This document shows, in pieces, positions 1 through 6,828 of a stretch of DNA of 9,133 nt (positions within the stretch are counted from its first letter, which is position 1; each line of letters opens with the position of its first letter). The stretch spans positions 1-9,133 of the forward strand of contig JACCSL010000519.1 in the NCBI GenBank assembly GCA_013812995.1, read 5' to 3'. A program made the translations under genes and the position numbers. Source of the DNA: Ardenticatenales bacterium (GTDB lineage: Bacteria; Chloroflexota; Anaerolineae; Ardenticatenales; Ardenticatenaceae). The notes under the pieces are model-generated. The model saw only the letters and a list, made by a program, of their open reading frames with translations. It did not search any database and had not been told where the DNA came from.

Positions 1-380
1 TGGGCTTCGGCCACCGGGTCTACAAGGTACGTGACCCGCGCGCGGATGTGCTCTCGGCGGCGGCGGCGCGCATGTACCAGGCAGACGGTGACATGGCCCT
101 GTACAACCTGGCCCGCTCTGTCGAGCAGGATGCCATCCGGCTCCTGGAGGAGCATAAGCCGGGGCGCAACCTGCAAACGAACGTCGAGTTTTACACTGCC
201 CTACTGCTACATGGTCTGGAGCTATCCACGGCGCTCTTTTCTCCTACCTTTGCCATCGGGCGCGTGGCGGGGTGGACTGCACACGCCTTCGAGCAGTTGG
301 CCGAGGGGCGGCTGATACGCCCGAAGTCCGAGTATACCGGGCCTATGGGTCGCTCCTGGGTGGCTCTGGCCGAGCGATAA
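1..380 (+). CDS. gltA: Citrate synthase, C-terminal part (5' end outside window)
   Basis: The open frame runs from the left edge (first full codon at position 3) to TAA at 378-380, giving 125 C-terminal residues. It begins with GFGHRVYK followed by DPRA, the citrate synthase motif whose His and Arg contact oxaloacetate. It continues through the NV(D/E)FY active-site segment, FAIGRVAGWTAH, and the terminal IRP-SEY-GP tail typical of the small bacterial form. Family knowledge: the enzyme condenses oxaloacetate and acetyl-CoA to citrate in the cytoplasm, the entry step of the TCA cycle. The usual catalytic Asp of NVDFY reads Glu here (GAG, 186-188). 2-Methylcitrate synthases share these motifs, so gltA versus prpC is not decided by this fragment. 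The gene converges on the phoR-type gene with only 14 bp between stop codons. Confidence 0.93.
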   Translation, partial: GFGHRVYKVRDPRADVLSAAAARMYQADGDMALYNLARSVEQDAIRLLEEHKPGRNLQTNVEFYTALLLHGLELSTALFSPTFAIGRVAGWTAHAFEQLAEGRLIRPKSEYTGPMGRSWVALAER

Positions 381-394
381 GCTTCCAGCTACTG

Positions 395-1558
395 TCAATC
401 GTTCGGTAGGGTAATTGTGAAAGTTGCCCCTTGACCGAAGGTGCTCTCTGCATAAATGGTGCCCTGGTGCGCCTCGACGAGATGCCGGGCGATGGTAAGA
501 CCCAGCCCGGTACCGCTGGCACTGGAGCGGGTACGCACCCGATCCCCCTTGTAGAAGCGCTCGAAGATACGGGGCAGGTCCCAGGGCAGGATCCCTGGCC
601 CCTCGTCACGGATCGCCAGGGAGGTTCCCTGCTCCGTGCTCTGGATGGTAATGGAGATTGTCCCTGCCTCGGGCGAGAACTTGATGGCATTGTCCATCAG
701 GTTTGTCAAGACCTGCCCGAAGCGCTCGGCGTCCAGAAGGACCAGCAGGGTGGTAGTCGGACTGTCGATGTGGAAGCGAAGTTTCTTCAGCTCCTGTTGT
801 GGTGCCAGCCGCTGGATGCGCAGGTCTACCAACTCGTGCAGATTGGTTGGCTCCAGTCGAAGCGGTGTCCGCCCACTCTCCAGCCAAGCCAGGGCAGTGA
901 GATCCTCTACCAGGCGAATCATGGCCTCGTTCTCCGTCGCAATGCGCAAGAGAAGCCTGTGGGTCAGGGCAGGCTCCGCGCTCTCCTCCAACAGCCTCTC
1001 CGCCAACAGCCGGACACTAGCGAGAGGCGTTCGCAACTCGTGCGAGAGGTTAGCCGCCATCTCCCGGCGTGCCCGTGCCAGGCGATTGACCTCCGTCACA
1101 TCCTGAAGAAGAAGAAGAGCCCCCTCATAGGGCGGGGTCTGGGGCCAGGCATGGGCCAGCGCAAGAAATTGTTGTGTTTCTCGTTCTACCACACATGGGG
1201 CGGCACTCCCCCGCTGGAGTGCCTCGTCAATCAGGCTTTCAAGCTGATGATGGCGCGATAACTGGATGATTCCTTCACCGACCCTGGCGCTTCCGAAAAG
1301 CGCCTGGGAGGCCGGGTTGGCGTAGAGAAGGCGCTTCTGCGGGTCCGCTACCAGGAGTGACCAGGGTAATACCTCGCAGAGGGCGCGATGCCAGCGCAAC
1401 TCCTCAGCTTGCTGCTCAAGCTGTGCGGACGCCGCTCGCCGTACCTGCCGCACCTCGTTTTGCAGGGTGCGCCGCTCCCGCCGCAGGCGTACCACTCCCA
1501 TACTCAGAGCAACAAGGCCCATAGCGAACAAAGGAAGCAGCCACTCCATCTCTGTCAT
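395..1558 (-). CDS. phoR: PhoR-type sensor histidine kinase
   Basis: 387 residues. One hydrophobic segment lies at about residues 6-23, followed by a basic, Gln/Glu-rich linker that looks like a coiled coil (about 24-58). A PAS domain follows at about 58-158 ([20 protein letters not shown] start, LQDVTE end). The HisKA domain has phosphoacceptor H173 in [10 protein letters not shown]. The HATPase domain has an N box with N286/N290, a G1 box DEGPGI (D318) and a G2 box GTGLGL (349-354). All catalytic motifs are intact. There is no sizeable extracytoplasmic sensor domain, as in phosphate kinases that read the Pst transporter rather than an external ligand. Its ATG overlaps the stop of the upstream regulator (ATGA, 1558-1555), so translation is probably coupled. 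Expected role: autophosphorylation and phosphotransfer to the adjacent regulator under phosphate starvation. The phosphate assignment rests mainly on operon context plus domain layout. Confidence 0.9.
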   Translation of the reverse strand: MTEMEWLLPLFAMGLVALSMGVVRLRRERRTLQNEVRQVRRAASAQLEQQAEELRWHRALCEVLPWSLLVADPQKRLLYANPASQALFGSARVGEGIIQLSRHHQLESLIDEALQRGSAAPCVVERETQQFLALAHAWPQTPPYEGALLLLQDVTEVNRLARARREMAANLSHELRTPLASVRLLAERLLEESAEPALTHRLLLRIATENEAMIRLVEDLTALAWLESGRTPLRLEPTNLHELVDLRIQRLAPQQELKKLRFHIDSPTTTLLVLLDAERFGQVLTNLMDNAIKFSPEAGTISITIQSTEQGTSLAIRDEGPGILPWDLPRIFERFYKGDRVRTRSSASGTGLGLTIARHLVEAHQGTIYAESTFGQGATFTITLPND

Positions 1559-2241
1559 GCCTCAAGCCGGTAACCAATGCCGCGCACGGTCTGGATCAAG
1601 ATGGGCTGAGAGGGGTCTTGCTCAATCTTCTCACGCAGCCAGCGGATATGCACATCCACGGTGCGCGAATCGCCCACAAAGTCATACCCCCAGACGCGCT
1701 CTAGCAGAAGGTCGCGCGAAAGGGCAATCCCCGGATGACGCATCAGCTCGGCCAGCAGGTCGAACTCCTTGGGACTAAGCAGCAACTCTTGCTCCCCGCG
1801 ATAGGCCCGGCGGCGTGCCAGGTTGAGCCGCAGGAGGCCCCGCTCCAGTAGCACTTTGTCCTGCCCCTGATCTACCCGGCGCATAACGGCGCGGATGCGA
1901 GCCAGGAGTTCCCCCATACTAAAAGGCTTGGTCACATAATCATCTGCCCCTGATTCCAACCCTACAATCTTATCTACATCTCCCGTGCGCGCGGTGAGGA
2001 GGATGATAGGGGTCGGCATCTCGGCGCGCAAGATACGGCAGAGCGACAGCCCATCCAGGCCAGGGAGCATGACATCCAGGATAATAAGGTCCGGGGGAGT
2101 CTGGCGGGCAACCTCCAGCGCCTCGTGTCCATCTCTGCTCTCTCGCACCTCATACCCTGCGCGCACCAGGCTAAAGGCCAGCACCTCGCGGAGCGTTTCA
2201 TCATCTTCTACCAGTAAGATGGAAGGAGCCCTCTCTTTCAT
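1555..2241 (-). CDS. phoB: OmpR/PhoB-family response regulator of the phosphate operon
   Basis: 228 residues. The receiver domain (about 7-120) has the acidic pocket E12/D13/D14, phosphoacceptor D56 (LDVMLPG), switch residues T83 and Y102, and K105 in TKPF. A winged-helix DNA-binding domain (about 130-228) carries LSPKEFDLL, the RVWGYDF segment, the recognition-helix motif [15 protein letters not shown] and the terminal GIGYRLE. These are hallmarks of the OmpR/PhoB subfamily. The start ATG (2241-2239) shares one base with the pstB stop (TGATG), and the stop overlaps the kinase start. No strong ribosome site precedes it, which fits translational coupling. Context (pstSCAB directly upstream, a PhoR-like kinase downstream) supports a phosphate-starvation regulator; Gram-positive nomenclature would call it phoP. 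The likely target is the TTAA array upstream of pstS. Confidence 0.93.
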   Translation of the reverse strand: MKERAPSILLVEDDETLREVLAFSLVRAGYEVRESRDGHEALEVARQTPPDLIILDVMLPGLDGLSLCRILRAEMPTPIILLTARTGDVDKIVGLESGADDYVTKPFSMGELLARIRAVMRRVDQGQDKVLLERGLLRLNLARRRAYRGEQELLLSPKEFDLLAELMRHPGIALSRDLLLERVWGYDFVGDSRTVDVHIRWLREKIEQDPSQPILIQTVRGIGYRLEA

Positions 2242-3017
2242 CAGCCGAACCGACCTGTGATGTAATCCTCTGTGCGCCGATCCGAGGGGGTTGTGAAGAG
2301 GCGCTGTGTCTCGCCAAACTCGATGATGGTGCCCGCCGCACGATCATCGGTTAGCATCATCATAGCGGTGTAGTCACTGACACGCGCTGCCTGTTGCATA
2401 TTGTGAGTCACGATGATGATCGTATAGCGCTCCTTCAACTCTCTCATCAGATCCTCGATTCTGAGCGTGGCGATGGGGTCCAGAGCCGAACAGGGCTCAT
2501 CCATCAAGATGACCTCTGGTTCGGTGGCGATGGTTCGCGCGATGCAGAGGCGTTGCTGCTGGCCCCCACTGAGGGCAAGCGCACTCTTCCTGAGCTGATC
2601 CTGGACCTCGTCCCACAGGGCAGCCTGACGCAGGCAGCGTTCAACCAGCTCATCCATATTCCCCCGATACCCGTTGAGTCGTGCCCCCCAGGCCACATTC
2701 TCGTAGATGCTCTTGGGGAAGGGGTTCGGCTTCTGGAACACCATGCCAATCTTGCGGCGCACCTCAACAGGATCGATGTCGGGATGGTAGAGATCGTGCG
2801 TTCGGTAGAGGATCTGCCCGCTGAGACGCACATGGGGAATCAAATCGTTCATGCGATTAAAACAGCGTAGCATCGTAGACTTGCCACAGCCCGAGGGACC
2901 AATCAGCGCGGTGATCTGATGGGGCGCGGCCTGAAGCGTGACATCCCGCAGTGCTTCGCTTGCGCCGTAATAGAGGGTTACCTGACGAGCCTCCATGAGA
3001 GGGTTTTCTATCAACAT
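2241..3017 (-). CDS. pstB: Phosphate ABC transporter ATP-binding protein PstB
   Basis: 258 residues, the normal PstB length. Walker A is GPSGCGKST (40-48) followed by the PstB-typical CFNRMNDL. The Q-loop is VFQKPNPFP (Q95), typical of PstB. The signature LSGGQQQR is at 149-156, Walker B VILMDE at 169-174 continues into PCSALDP, and the H-loop is H205 in VTHNMQQA. The frame is open to 3170, but I place the start at ATG 3017. AAAAGGA (3030-3024) sits 6 bases upstream of it, and residues added by earlier starts would lie inside pstA and have no PstB character. It forms the cytoplasmic ATPase dimer that energises PstC/PstA. It follows pstA by 23 bp and overlaps the regulator by one base. Confidence 0.97.
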   Translation of the reverse strand: MLIENPLMEARQVTLYYGASEALRDVTLQAAPHQITALIGPSGCGKSTMLRCFNRMNDLIPHVRLSGQILYRTHDLYHPDIDPVEVRRKIGMVFQKPNPFPKSIYENVAWGARLNGYRGNMDELVERCLRQAALWDEVQDQLRKSALALSGGQQQRLCIARTIATEPEVILMDEPCSALDPIATLRIEDLMRELKERYTIIIVTHNMQQAARVSDYTAMMMLTDDRAAGTIIEFGETQRLFTTPSDRRTEDYITGRFG

Positions 3018-3023
3018 ATCCAA

Positions 3024-3030
3024 TCCTTTT
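3024..3030 (-). promoter_or_regulatory. Ribosome binding site of pstB
   Basis: AAAAGGA on the minus strand lies 6 bases before ATG 3017, in the short pstA-pstB gap. It decides the pstB start against the longer open frame extending to 3170. Confidence 0.7.
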
Positions 3031-3040
3031 CGTGACGAAC

Positions 3041-4267
3041 TCACGGCAGGCGACCAAGGCGCTGGCGCACCAGCACTGCTGTGGCATTCAGGGTCAGCAG
3101 TAAGACCAGCAGCACAACGATGGCAGTGGCGGCCAGATGGCGAAACTCGGCCTGGGGGCGCGAGGTCCACTGATAAATCTGGATGGGAAGCACCGTAAAT
3201 TTGGAAAAGGGGCCTGTGGGGTCGCTGACAATGAAGGTCGAGGCCCCCACCACGATCAGCGGCGCGGTCTCGCCGATGGCCCGCGACATGGCCAGGATTG
3301 TCCCTGTGAGAATACCAGGCATCGCCACGGGCAGAACCTGATACCAGGTGGTCTGCCAGCGTGTGGCCCCAAGACCGTAGCTCGCCAGCCGGATCGATTG
3401 GGGAACCGCGCGGATGGCCTCCTGCGCGCTGACAATGATAATCGGGAGGATGAGGAGGGCCATGGTCAGCGAGGCGGAGAGAATGGTGCGCCCATTGCCG
3501 TCGAGGACACCAAAGGCCGCACCACTGGTATAGGGCTCAAGGGTGCGCACGAAGATGGCGAGCCCCAACATGCCGTAAATGATGGAGGGGATGCCCGCCA
3601 GATTATTGATGTTGCTCTGGAGGATACTGTTGAGGAGCGTGTCGCTGGCGTACTCCTCCAAGTAGATCGCCGAGCCCACACCGATGGGAAAGGCTAGCAG
3701 CATCGTGATGAGAACCATCCAGAGCGATCCCAGGAGTGCGGTCCGTACCCCGGCCTGCTCCGGGTTGCTCGACATAGACCGTGTGAGGAACTGAGGCTGC
3801 AACCACGCATGAAAGCGCACCCGCGCTGTCGGATAATCAGCCGCTATCTCAGCTTCAATAGCGGCACGATCCACCAGCGACTTGTCCAGCGGCCAACTGC
3901 GCACGATGGTCTCGGCCACCACATGCTCTATCACTAGATCATAGACGGTCTCCCTGGAACGCGTGGCGAATGGCTGATCGTGCTCCAGGCGGCGGAATAG
4001 GCCAGCAGAGATATTGGCCTGCAAGAGCGCTACCAATTCCTCCTTCGATACCTCCTCCAGTGGCTGCTCGACCAGAGTACTTGGCTCTCGCTCGTACTCC
4101 ACTGCGACGAGGCCAACCGTCGAGGTGGCAACGTTGTAGAGCATCATCATCAGAGCAGCCAACGCAACCACGGTTGCCGCGATGAAGAGCCAGCGGCCTA
4201 TTCTGGCCCAAGTGCGGCGACTGCGGAGGGTCGGCGCGAAGTTAGAACGCTCGGGGTCAAAGCTCAT
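3041..4267 (-). CDS. pstA: Phosphate ABC transporter permease PstA with enlarged external loop
   Basis: 408 residues, about 110-120 longer than the roughly 280-300 usual for PstA. TM1 is at about 26-48. A mostly hydrophilic, acidic segment of about 120 residues (about 50-170) follows and should lie outside the membrane. The conventional permease core comes next: [20 protein letters not shown], the AIYLEEYA element, [14 protein letters not shown], the EAA-type coupling loop [20 protein letters not shown], and AIGETAPLI, all recognisable PstA signatures, ending with a last TM at about 378-398. The ATG overlaps the pstC stop (ATGA, 4267-4264). It forms the inner-membrane phosphate channel with PstC. 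Extended PstA N-terminal regions are known in other lineages (for example the DUF3333 type); whether this segment is homologous cannot be judged by eye. Confidence 0.95.
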   Translation of the reverse strand: MSFDPERSNFAPTLRSRRTWARIGRWLFIAATVVALAALMMMLYNVATSTVGLVAVEYEREPSTLVEQPLEEVSKEELVALLQANISAGLFRRLEHDQPFATRSRETVYDLVIEHVVAETIVRSWPLDKSLVDRAAIEAEIAADYPTARVRFHAWLQPQFLTRSMSSNPEQAGVRTALLGSLWMVLITMLLAFPIGVGSAIYLEEYASDTLLNSILQSNINNLAGIPSIIYGMLGLAIFVRTLEPYTSGAAFGVLDGNGRTILSASLTMALLILPIIIVSAQEAIRAVPQSIRLASYGLGATRWQTTWYQVLPVAMPGILTGTILAMSRAIGETAPLIVVGASTFIVSDPTGPFSKFTVLPIQIYQWTSRPQAEFRHLAATAIVVLLVLLLTLNATAVLVRQRLGRLP

Positions 4268-5190
4268 TCGTATACCTCTCTAAAACGCTCCACAATGATG
4301 CGGCTAATGAGATTCAGCGAGAAGGTGAAGATAAAGAGGGTCATCCCCAGGGCAAAGATGCTGTTGTAATCAATGGTATTGTAGCTCAGATCACCGCCGC
4401 TGATGCGCGCAATATGCCCGGTCATCGTCTCGGCTGCCTCGAAAGGATTGAGGGTGAAACTGGGGCCAGCGCCCGCCGCAATGGAAACAATCATGGTCTC
4501 GCCGATGGCACGCGAGATACCCAGGATGATGGCAGCGCTGATCCCAGAGAGAGCCGCGGGGAGAACGACCTGCGTGGATGTCTCAAGGGGGGTCGCGCCC
4601 AACGCGTAGGCTGCCTCCCGCAGGGAGCGCGGTACGGCGCGCAGGGCATCCTCGCTCAATGAAGCAATCAAGGGAAGGATCATAATCCCCATGACCAGCC
4701 CCGCAGAGGCCGTATTGTAGATTTCCACTGTCTCTCGTCCGAAGAGGTTCTGTAGCAGAGGCGTCATGAAGGTGAGCGCAAAATAGCCATAAACGACGGT
4801 TGGAATACCCGCCAGAACCTCCAGTGTGGGTTTGAGAAAGTCATGCACATGAGGGGCCGCATATTCGCTTAGATAGATCGCCACACCCAGCCCAAGGGGA
4901 ATGGCGACAAGCATGGCGATAGTCGTGGTCATCAGGGTGGCGTTGAGCAGGGGCCAGACGCCGAAATGCCCGATAGCGGGTTGCCAGGTGGTCGAGGTCA
5001 GGAATTCACTGAGCGTGACGGCCTCGTCCCCGAAAAAGAGCCATGATTCGCGCCCCAGCACGACGACGATGCCGAGGGTGGTAAGGATAGATAGTAAGGC
5101 GCAAAGCAGCAGGAACCCCTGGATGAGCCACTCGCCGGGGCGGGAGCGGCGGCGCAGGACAAGCATTGGAGGGAAATTGTCTACTCCCAT
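4264..5190 (-). CDS. pstC: Phosphate ABC transporter permease PstC
   Basis: 308 residues, normal PstC length, with about six membrane segments: about 22-46, 79-106, 118-143, 160-178, 212-234 and 276-297. PstC signatures include [29 protein letters not shown], the coupling loop [18 protein letters not shown] and [11 protein letters not shown]. The ATG at 5190 is preceded by AAGGGAGA about 7 bases upstream, which favours it over the internal Met at residue 9. The gene ends in an ATGA overlap with pstA, so the two channel subunits are translationally coupled in equal amounts. It lies 80 bp downstream of pstS, across a strong hairpin. Confidence 0.96.
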   Translation of the reverse strand: MGVDNFPPMLVLRRRSRPGEWLIQGFLLLCALLSILTTLGIVVVLGRESWLFFGDEAVTLSEFLTSTTWQPAIGHFGVWPLLNATLMTTTIAMLVAIPLGLGVAIYLSEYAAPHVHDFLKPTLEVLAGIPTVVYGYFALTFMTPLLQNLFGRETVEIYNTASAGLVMGIMILPLIASLSEDALRAVPRSLREAAYALGATPLETSTQVVLPAALSGISAAIILGISRAIGETMIVSIAAGAGPSFTLNPFEAAETMTGHIARISGGDLSYNTIDYNSIFALGMTLFIFTFSLNLISRIIVERFREVYE

Positions 5191-5215
5191 TCAGTTTTCT
5201 CCCTTAAATAGTACG

Positions 5216-5245
5216 CCCTGGCATTGGAGTGCTCCAATGCCAGGG
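5216..5245 (-). terminator. Intercistronic hairpin between pstS and pstC (attenuator or 3'-end stabiliser)
   Basis: A perfect 14-bp inverted repeat: CCCTGGCATTGGAG at 5216-5229 and its complement at 5232-5245, with a 2-base centre (in RNA the loop would open to more). On the transcribed (minus) strand it follows the pstS stop by 25 bases. It is followed by an A/T-rich stretch (CGTACTATTTAAGG) rather than a clean U-run, so a full intrinsic terminator is doubtful. Structures at this place often let the binding protein be made in excess over the membrane subunits by partial termination or by protecting the pstS 3' end. That role is inferred. Confidence 0.65.
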
Positions 5246-5270
5246 TGGATATAGCGGAATCGAGATAGGG

Positions 5271-6296
5271 TTATGGGGTGGCGTCTAGCCAGAGCTGCCG
5301 CGCCTCATCAAGTAATTCCTCGCTGGCCGGAAAGTATCCGACCTCCTCAATCTCTTCACCCACGTACGTGAGGTAGAAGTTGATGAAGGCAGCGACCTGC
5401 GGTTTTTGTGTCAAGATAGAGGAAGCCGAATAGATGAACAGAGGGCGGCTGAGCGGGTATTCGTTGTTCTCCACGCTCTCGAGGGAGGGAACAACGTCCT
5501 CAATGGCAAGAATTTTCAGGCGGCTGGCGTTTTCCTGATAGTAGGCGTACCCAAAATAGCCGATAGCATTGGGGCTCCCCTCAACACCCTGCACGAGCAC
5601 GTTGTCATCCTCACTGAACTGGATATTTTGAGCCGATAGGATCGGTAACTCCTGCTCATTTTCGACCTCCTCGGGAAAGACCTCTTCCACAAAATAGTCG
5701 AAGGTGCCTGAATCCGTTCCCGGACTGAATAACTGGATGGGTTCGGCGGGGAACGAAGAATCAACATCCTGCCAGGTTGCCGCCTCGCCAGAGAATATCT
5801 GGCTGAGCTGCGCCAGGGTCAAGCTCTCCACGAAATCATTCTCAGCACTGACAACGACGGCCAGAGCATCCGTTCCCACGCGAAATTCGAGGGGTGTTCG
5901 GTCCTTGGCAAGGCATGCCTCGCGCTCCTCGTCCTTGATGGCGCGGCTCGCATTGGAAATATCCGTCTCGGCGGTGACGCAGAAGCGCTCAAAGCCCGCC
6001 CCGCTGCCGATGCTGTCGATGGTAATGTTGCCCGCAAACCCCTCCTCCTTGAAGCGCTCGGCGATGGCCTCCGTCAGCGGGTAGACGGTTGAACTGCCTG
6101 CAACGATGATATTGCCCTCAACCGCTAGCGGGTCTACTTCCGGGAGCATTCCAGGCTCCGCCAAGGTTGGGGCGGCCTCAGCCGGAGTGGGAGCGACGGA
6201 GGCGGGGGGTGGAGCGGGCGTCGCTCCGCCACAGGCAGTGAGCCATAATAATGCTAGAAAGAGGGACTGGAGGATCCAGCGCGAAGGGGTAGTCAT
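5271..6296 (-). CDS. pstS: Phosphate-binding lipoprotein PstS
   Basis: 341 residues. A lipoprotein signal ends in LTAC with lipidated C22 and is followed by GG. A Pro/Ala-rich tether (about 25-58) leads into a periplasmic-binding-protein fold. Phosphate-contact motifs of the family are visible: GSSTVYPL (67-74), SIGSGAGFERF (95-105), SNASRAIKDEE (114-124) and PGTDSGTFDYF (192-202), then a GYFGYAYY segment. C106 and C128 could form a disulfide in the mature protein. It should be anchored to the outer face of the cytoplasmic membrane and deliver phosphate to PstC/PstA. ATG 6296 is preceded by TAGGAGA at a good distance. It is the first gene of the operon, downstream of the Pho box-like array. 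PstS proteins and related sphX-type proteins share these motifs; the operon makes pstS firm. Confidence 0.96.
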   Translation of the reverse strand: MTTPSRWILQSLFLALLWLTACGGATPAPPPASVAPTPAEAAPTLAEPGMLPEVDPLAVEGNIIVAGSSTVYPLTEAIAERFKEEGFAGNITIDSIGSGAGFERFCVTAETDISNASRAIKDEEREACLAKDRTPLEFRVGTDALAVVVSAENDFVESLTLAQLSQIFSGEAATWQDVDSSFPAEPIQLFSPGTDSGTFDYFVEEVFPEEVENEQELPILSAQNIQFSEDDNVLVQGVEGSPNAIGYFGYAYYQENASRLKILAIEDVVPSLESVENNEYPLSRPLFIYSASSILTQKPQVAAFINFYLTYVGEEIEEVGYFPASEELLDEARQLWLDATP

Positions 6297-6326
6297 ATTT
6301 TCTCCTAATAAACCTTTATGGATAAA

Positions 6327-6355
6327 GCAATACTAAAATGACGTGCGGATGTTAA
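6327..6355 (-). promoter_or_regulatory. Candidate sigma-70-type promoter of the pst operon
   Basis: On the minus strand TTAACA (6355-6350) could serve as a -35 element, 17 bases from TATTGC (6332-6327) as a -10. TAGTAT three bases earlier is an alternative -10. The -35 coincides with the last TTAA core of the Pho box array, the arrangement expected of PhoB-type activation, where the activator replaces or overlaps the -35 contact. The start of transcription would fall about 20-25 bases before the pstS ribosome site. This is assigned by inspection only. Confidence 0.4.
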
Positions 6356-6410
6356 TAGGAACTCAACCGCGCTTTATCCTCACGTTAAAAAGTGATTAAG
6401 AAATCTTAAA
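6350..6410 (-). promoter_or_regulatory. Pho box-like array: six phased TTAA cores upstream of pstS
   Basis: Reading the minus strand, cores start at 6409 (TTAAG), 6399 (TTAAT), 6388 (TTAAC), 6377 (ATAAA), 6366 (TTGAG) and 6355 (TTAACA). The steps are 10, 11, 11, 11 and 11 bases, one helical turn each. Four cores are exact TTAA and two have one mismatch. Known Pho boxes have the same design: Bacillus PhoP boxes are TTAACA-like repeats with about 5-base spacers, and cyanobacterial SphR boxes are 8-bp CTTAACCT-like repeats at 11-bp period. The array ends 53 bases before the pstS start and overlaps a plausible -35. The regulator at 1555-2241 is the expected ligand; binding itself is inferred. Confidence 0.68.
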
Positions 6411-6455
6411 GGAAGTCCTATTTATAGACATAAGCGCCCGAAAACCCCTGTGCTT

Positions 6456-6512
6456 CGCCTAAAGCGCCTACTGTTGGCAGCCAGGGGATTCCAACAGTAG
6501 GCGCTTTAGGCG
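6456..6512. repeat. Long perfect inverted repeat (22-bp arms, 13-base loop)
   Basis: The left arm at 6456-6477 begins CGCCTAAAGCG and ends CTACTGTTGG. The right arm at 6491-6512 is its exact complement, and the 13-base loop is 6478-6490. Pairing can continue after a four-base bulge on the right side (CTTCGC at 6453-6458 with GCGAAG at 6514-6519). CCCCTG at 6445-6450 can also pair with CAGGGG inside the loop. Neither side has a T-run, so it is not a standard intrinsic terminator. It sits between the Pho box array and the dead ABC-2 permease, near the point where that gene loses its 5' part. It could be a REP/MITE-like unit, a cruciform, or a leftover terminator; I cannot choose. Confidence 0.8.
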
Positions 6513-6654
6513 GGCGAAGGGCGTGGCAAGGTGAAAACAAAGCCGATGCCCGGCAGATCGCAATTCTTGCGCCCCACGCGCGCGCCGCCTGGCTGCCATG
6601 ATGGGCGGAATCGTACTGGTTGCCAGCTACTTCATTACCTCACTCGCCCGCGTT

Positions 6655-6664
6655 GATACCTCTC
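6655..6664. repeat. Target site duplication, left copy
   Basis: GATACCTCTC directly abuts the left terminal inverted repeat and is repeated exactly at 6819-6828. Because the repeat ends are CCAGGG/CCCTGG-like, the duplication could also be counted as 8 bp (ATACCTCT) with 20-bp terminal repeats. Confidence 0.85.
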
Positions 6665-6818
6665 CAGGGCTTCTCAAAAGTCGGACCCGACCTGTGGAGG
6701 GAGGCCCTCTCCCCGGCTTTCTGCCGCCCCTCTCCCGATTTCGGGAGAGGGGACACTGAGCGAAGCGAAGTGGGGGAGAGGGCCATGCTCGCAGAACCGC
6801 GACTTTTGAGAAGCCCTG
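6665..6818. mobile_element. 154-bp MITE-like non-coding element with 19-bp terminal inverted repeats
   Basis: The terminal inverted repeats are perfect: CAGGGCTTCTCAAAAGTCG at 6665-6683 and its complement at 6800-6818. They are flanked by the direct repeat GATACCTCTC on both sides, the footprint of a transposase-mediated insertion. No coding frame of note is inside. The interior holds two further nested palindromes: GGCCCTCTCCCC at 6703-6714 with its complement at 6773-6784, and a 12-bp-arm hairpin at 6727-6752. The whole element can therefore fold into a long branched hairpin. It inserted into an ABC-2 permease gene. It must be moved in trans by an unidentified transposase with matching ends; family is not assignable by eye. 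Confidence 0.85.
6727..6752. repeat. Internal hairpin of the MITE (CCCCTCTCCCGA / TCGGGAGAGGGG)
   Basis: Perfect 12-bp arms (6727-6738 and 6741-6752) with a TT centre. The same CCCTCTCC / GGAGAGGG words occur again in the outer internal pair at 6703-6714 and 6773-6784, so alternative foldings are possible. GGGAGAGGG-type palindromes are dispersed repeats in several bacterial genomes; that link is from general knowledge. Confidence 0.8.
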
Positions 6819-6828
6819 GATACCTCTC
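6819..6828. repeat. Target site duplication, right copy
   Basis: GATACCTCTC immediately follows the right terminal inverted repeat. It is an exact copy of 6655-6664 and lies in the same codon phase (GAT ACC TCT), encoding DTS in the permease frame on both sides. Confidence 0.85.

Noticed and set aside
431..1261. Long plus-strand open frame (276 codons) antisense to phoR
   Set aside because: It lies wholly inside the well-supported kinase gene, shows no domain or membrane pattern, and is rich in Gln/Gly/Pro residues as expected of a complement-strand shadow in high-G+C DNA.
3018..3170. N-terminal extension of pstB to ATG 3170
   Set aside because: The added 51 residues overlap pstA, have no PstB character, and a good ribosome site (3024-3030) serves ATG 3017.
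3137..3697. Plus-strand open frame (186 codons) opposite pstA
   Set aside because: Low-complexity shadow of the pstA coding strand with no recognisable features; pstA motifs are unambiguous on the other strand.
6456..6512. Standard rho-independent terminator
   Set aside because: No T-run follows the stem on either strand, the loop is long, and no intact gene ends here on either strand.
6665..6818. Possibility of a CRISPR unit or tRNA/ncRNA gene in the palindromic stretch
   Set aside because: Only one unit is present with no spacers, there is no cloverleaf or known RNA signature, and the flanking direct repeats identify it as an insertion.
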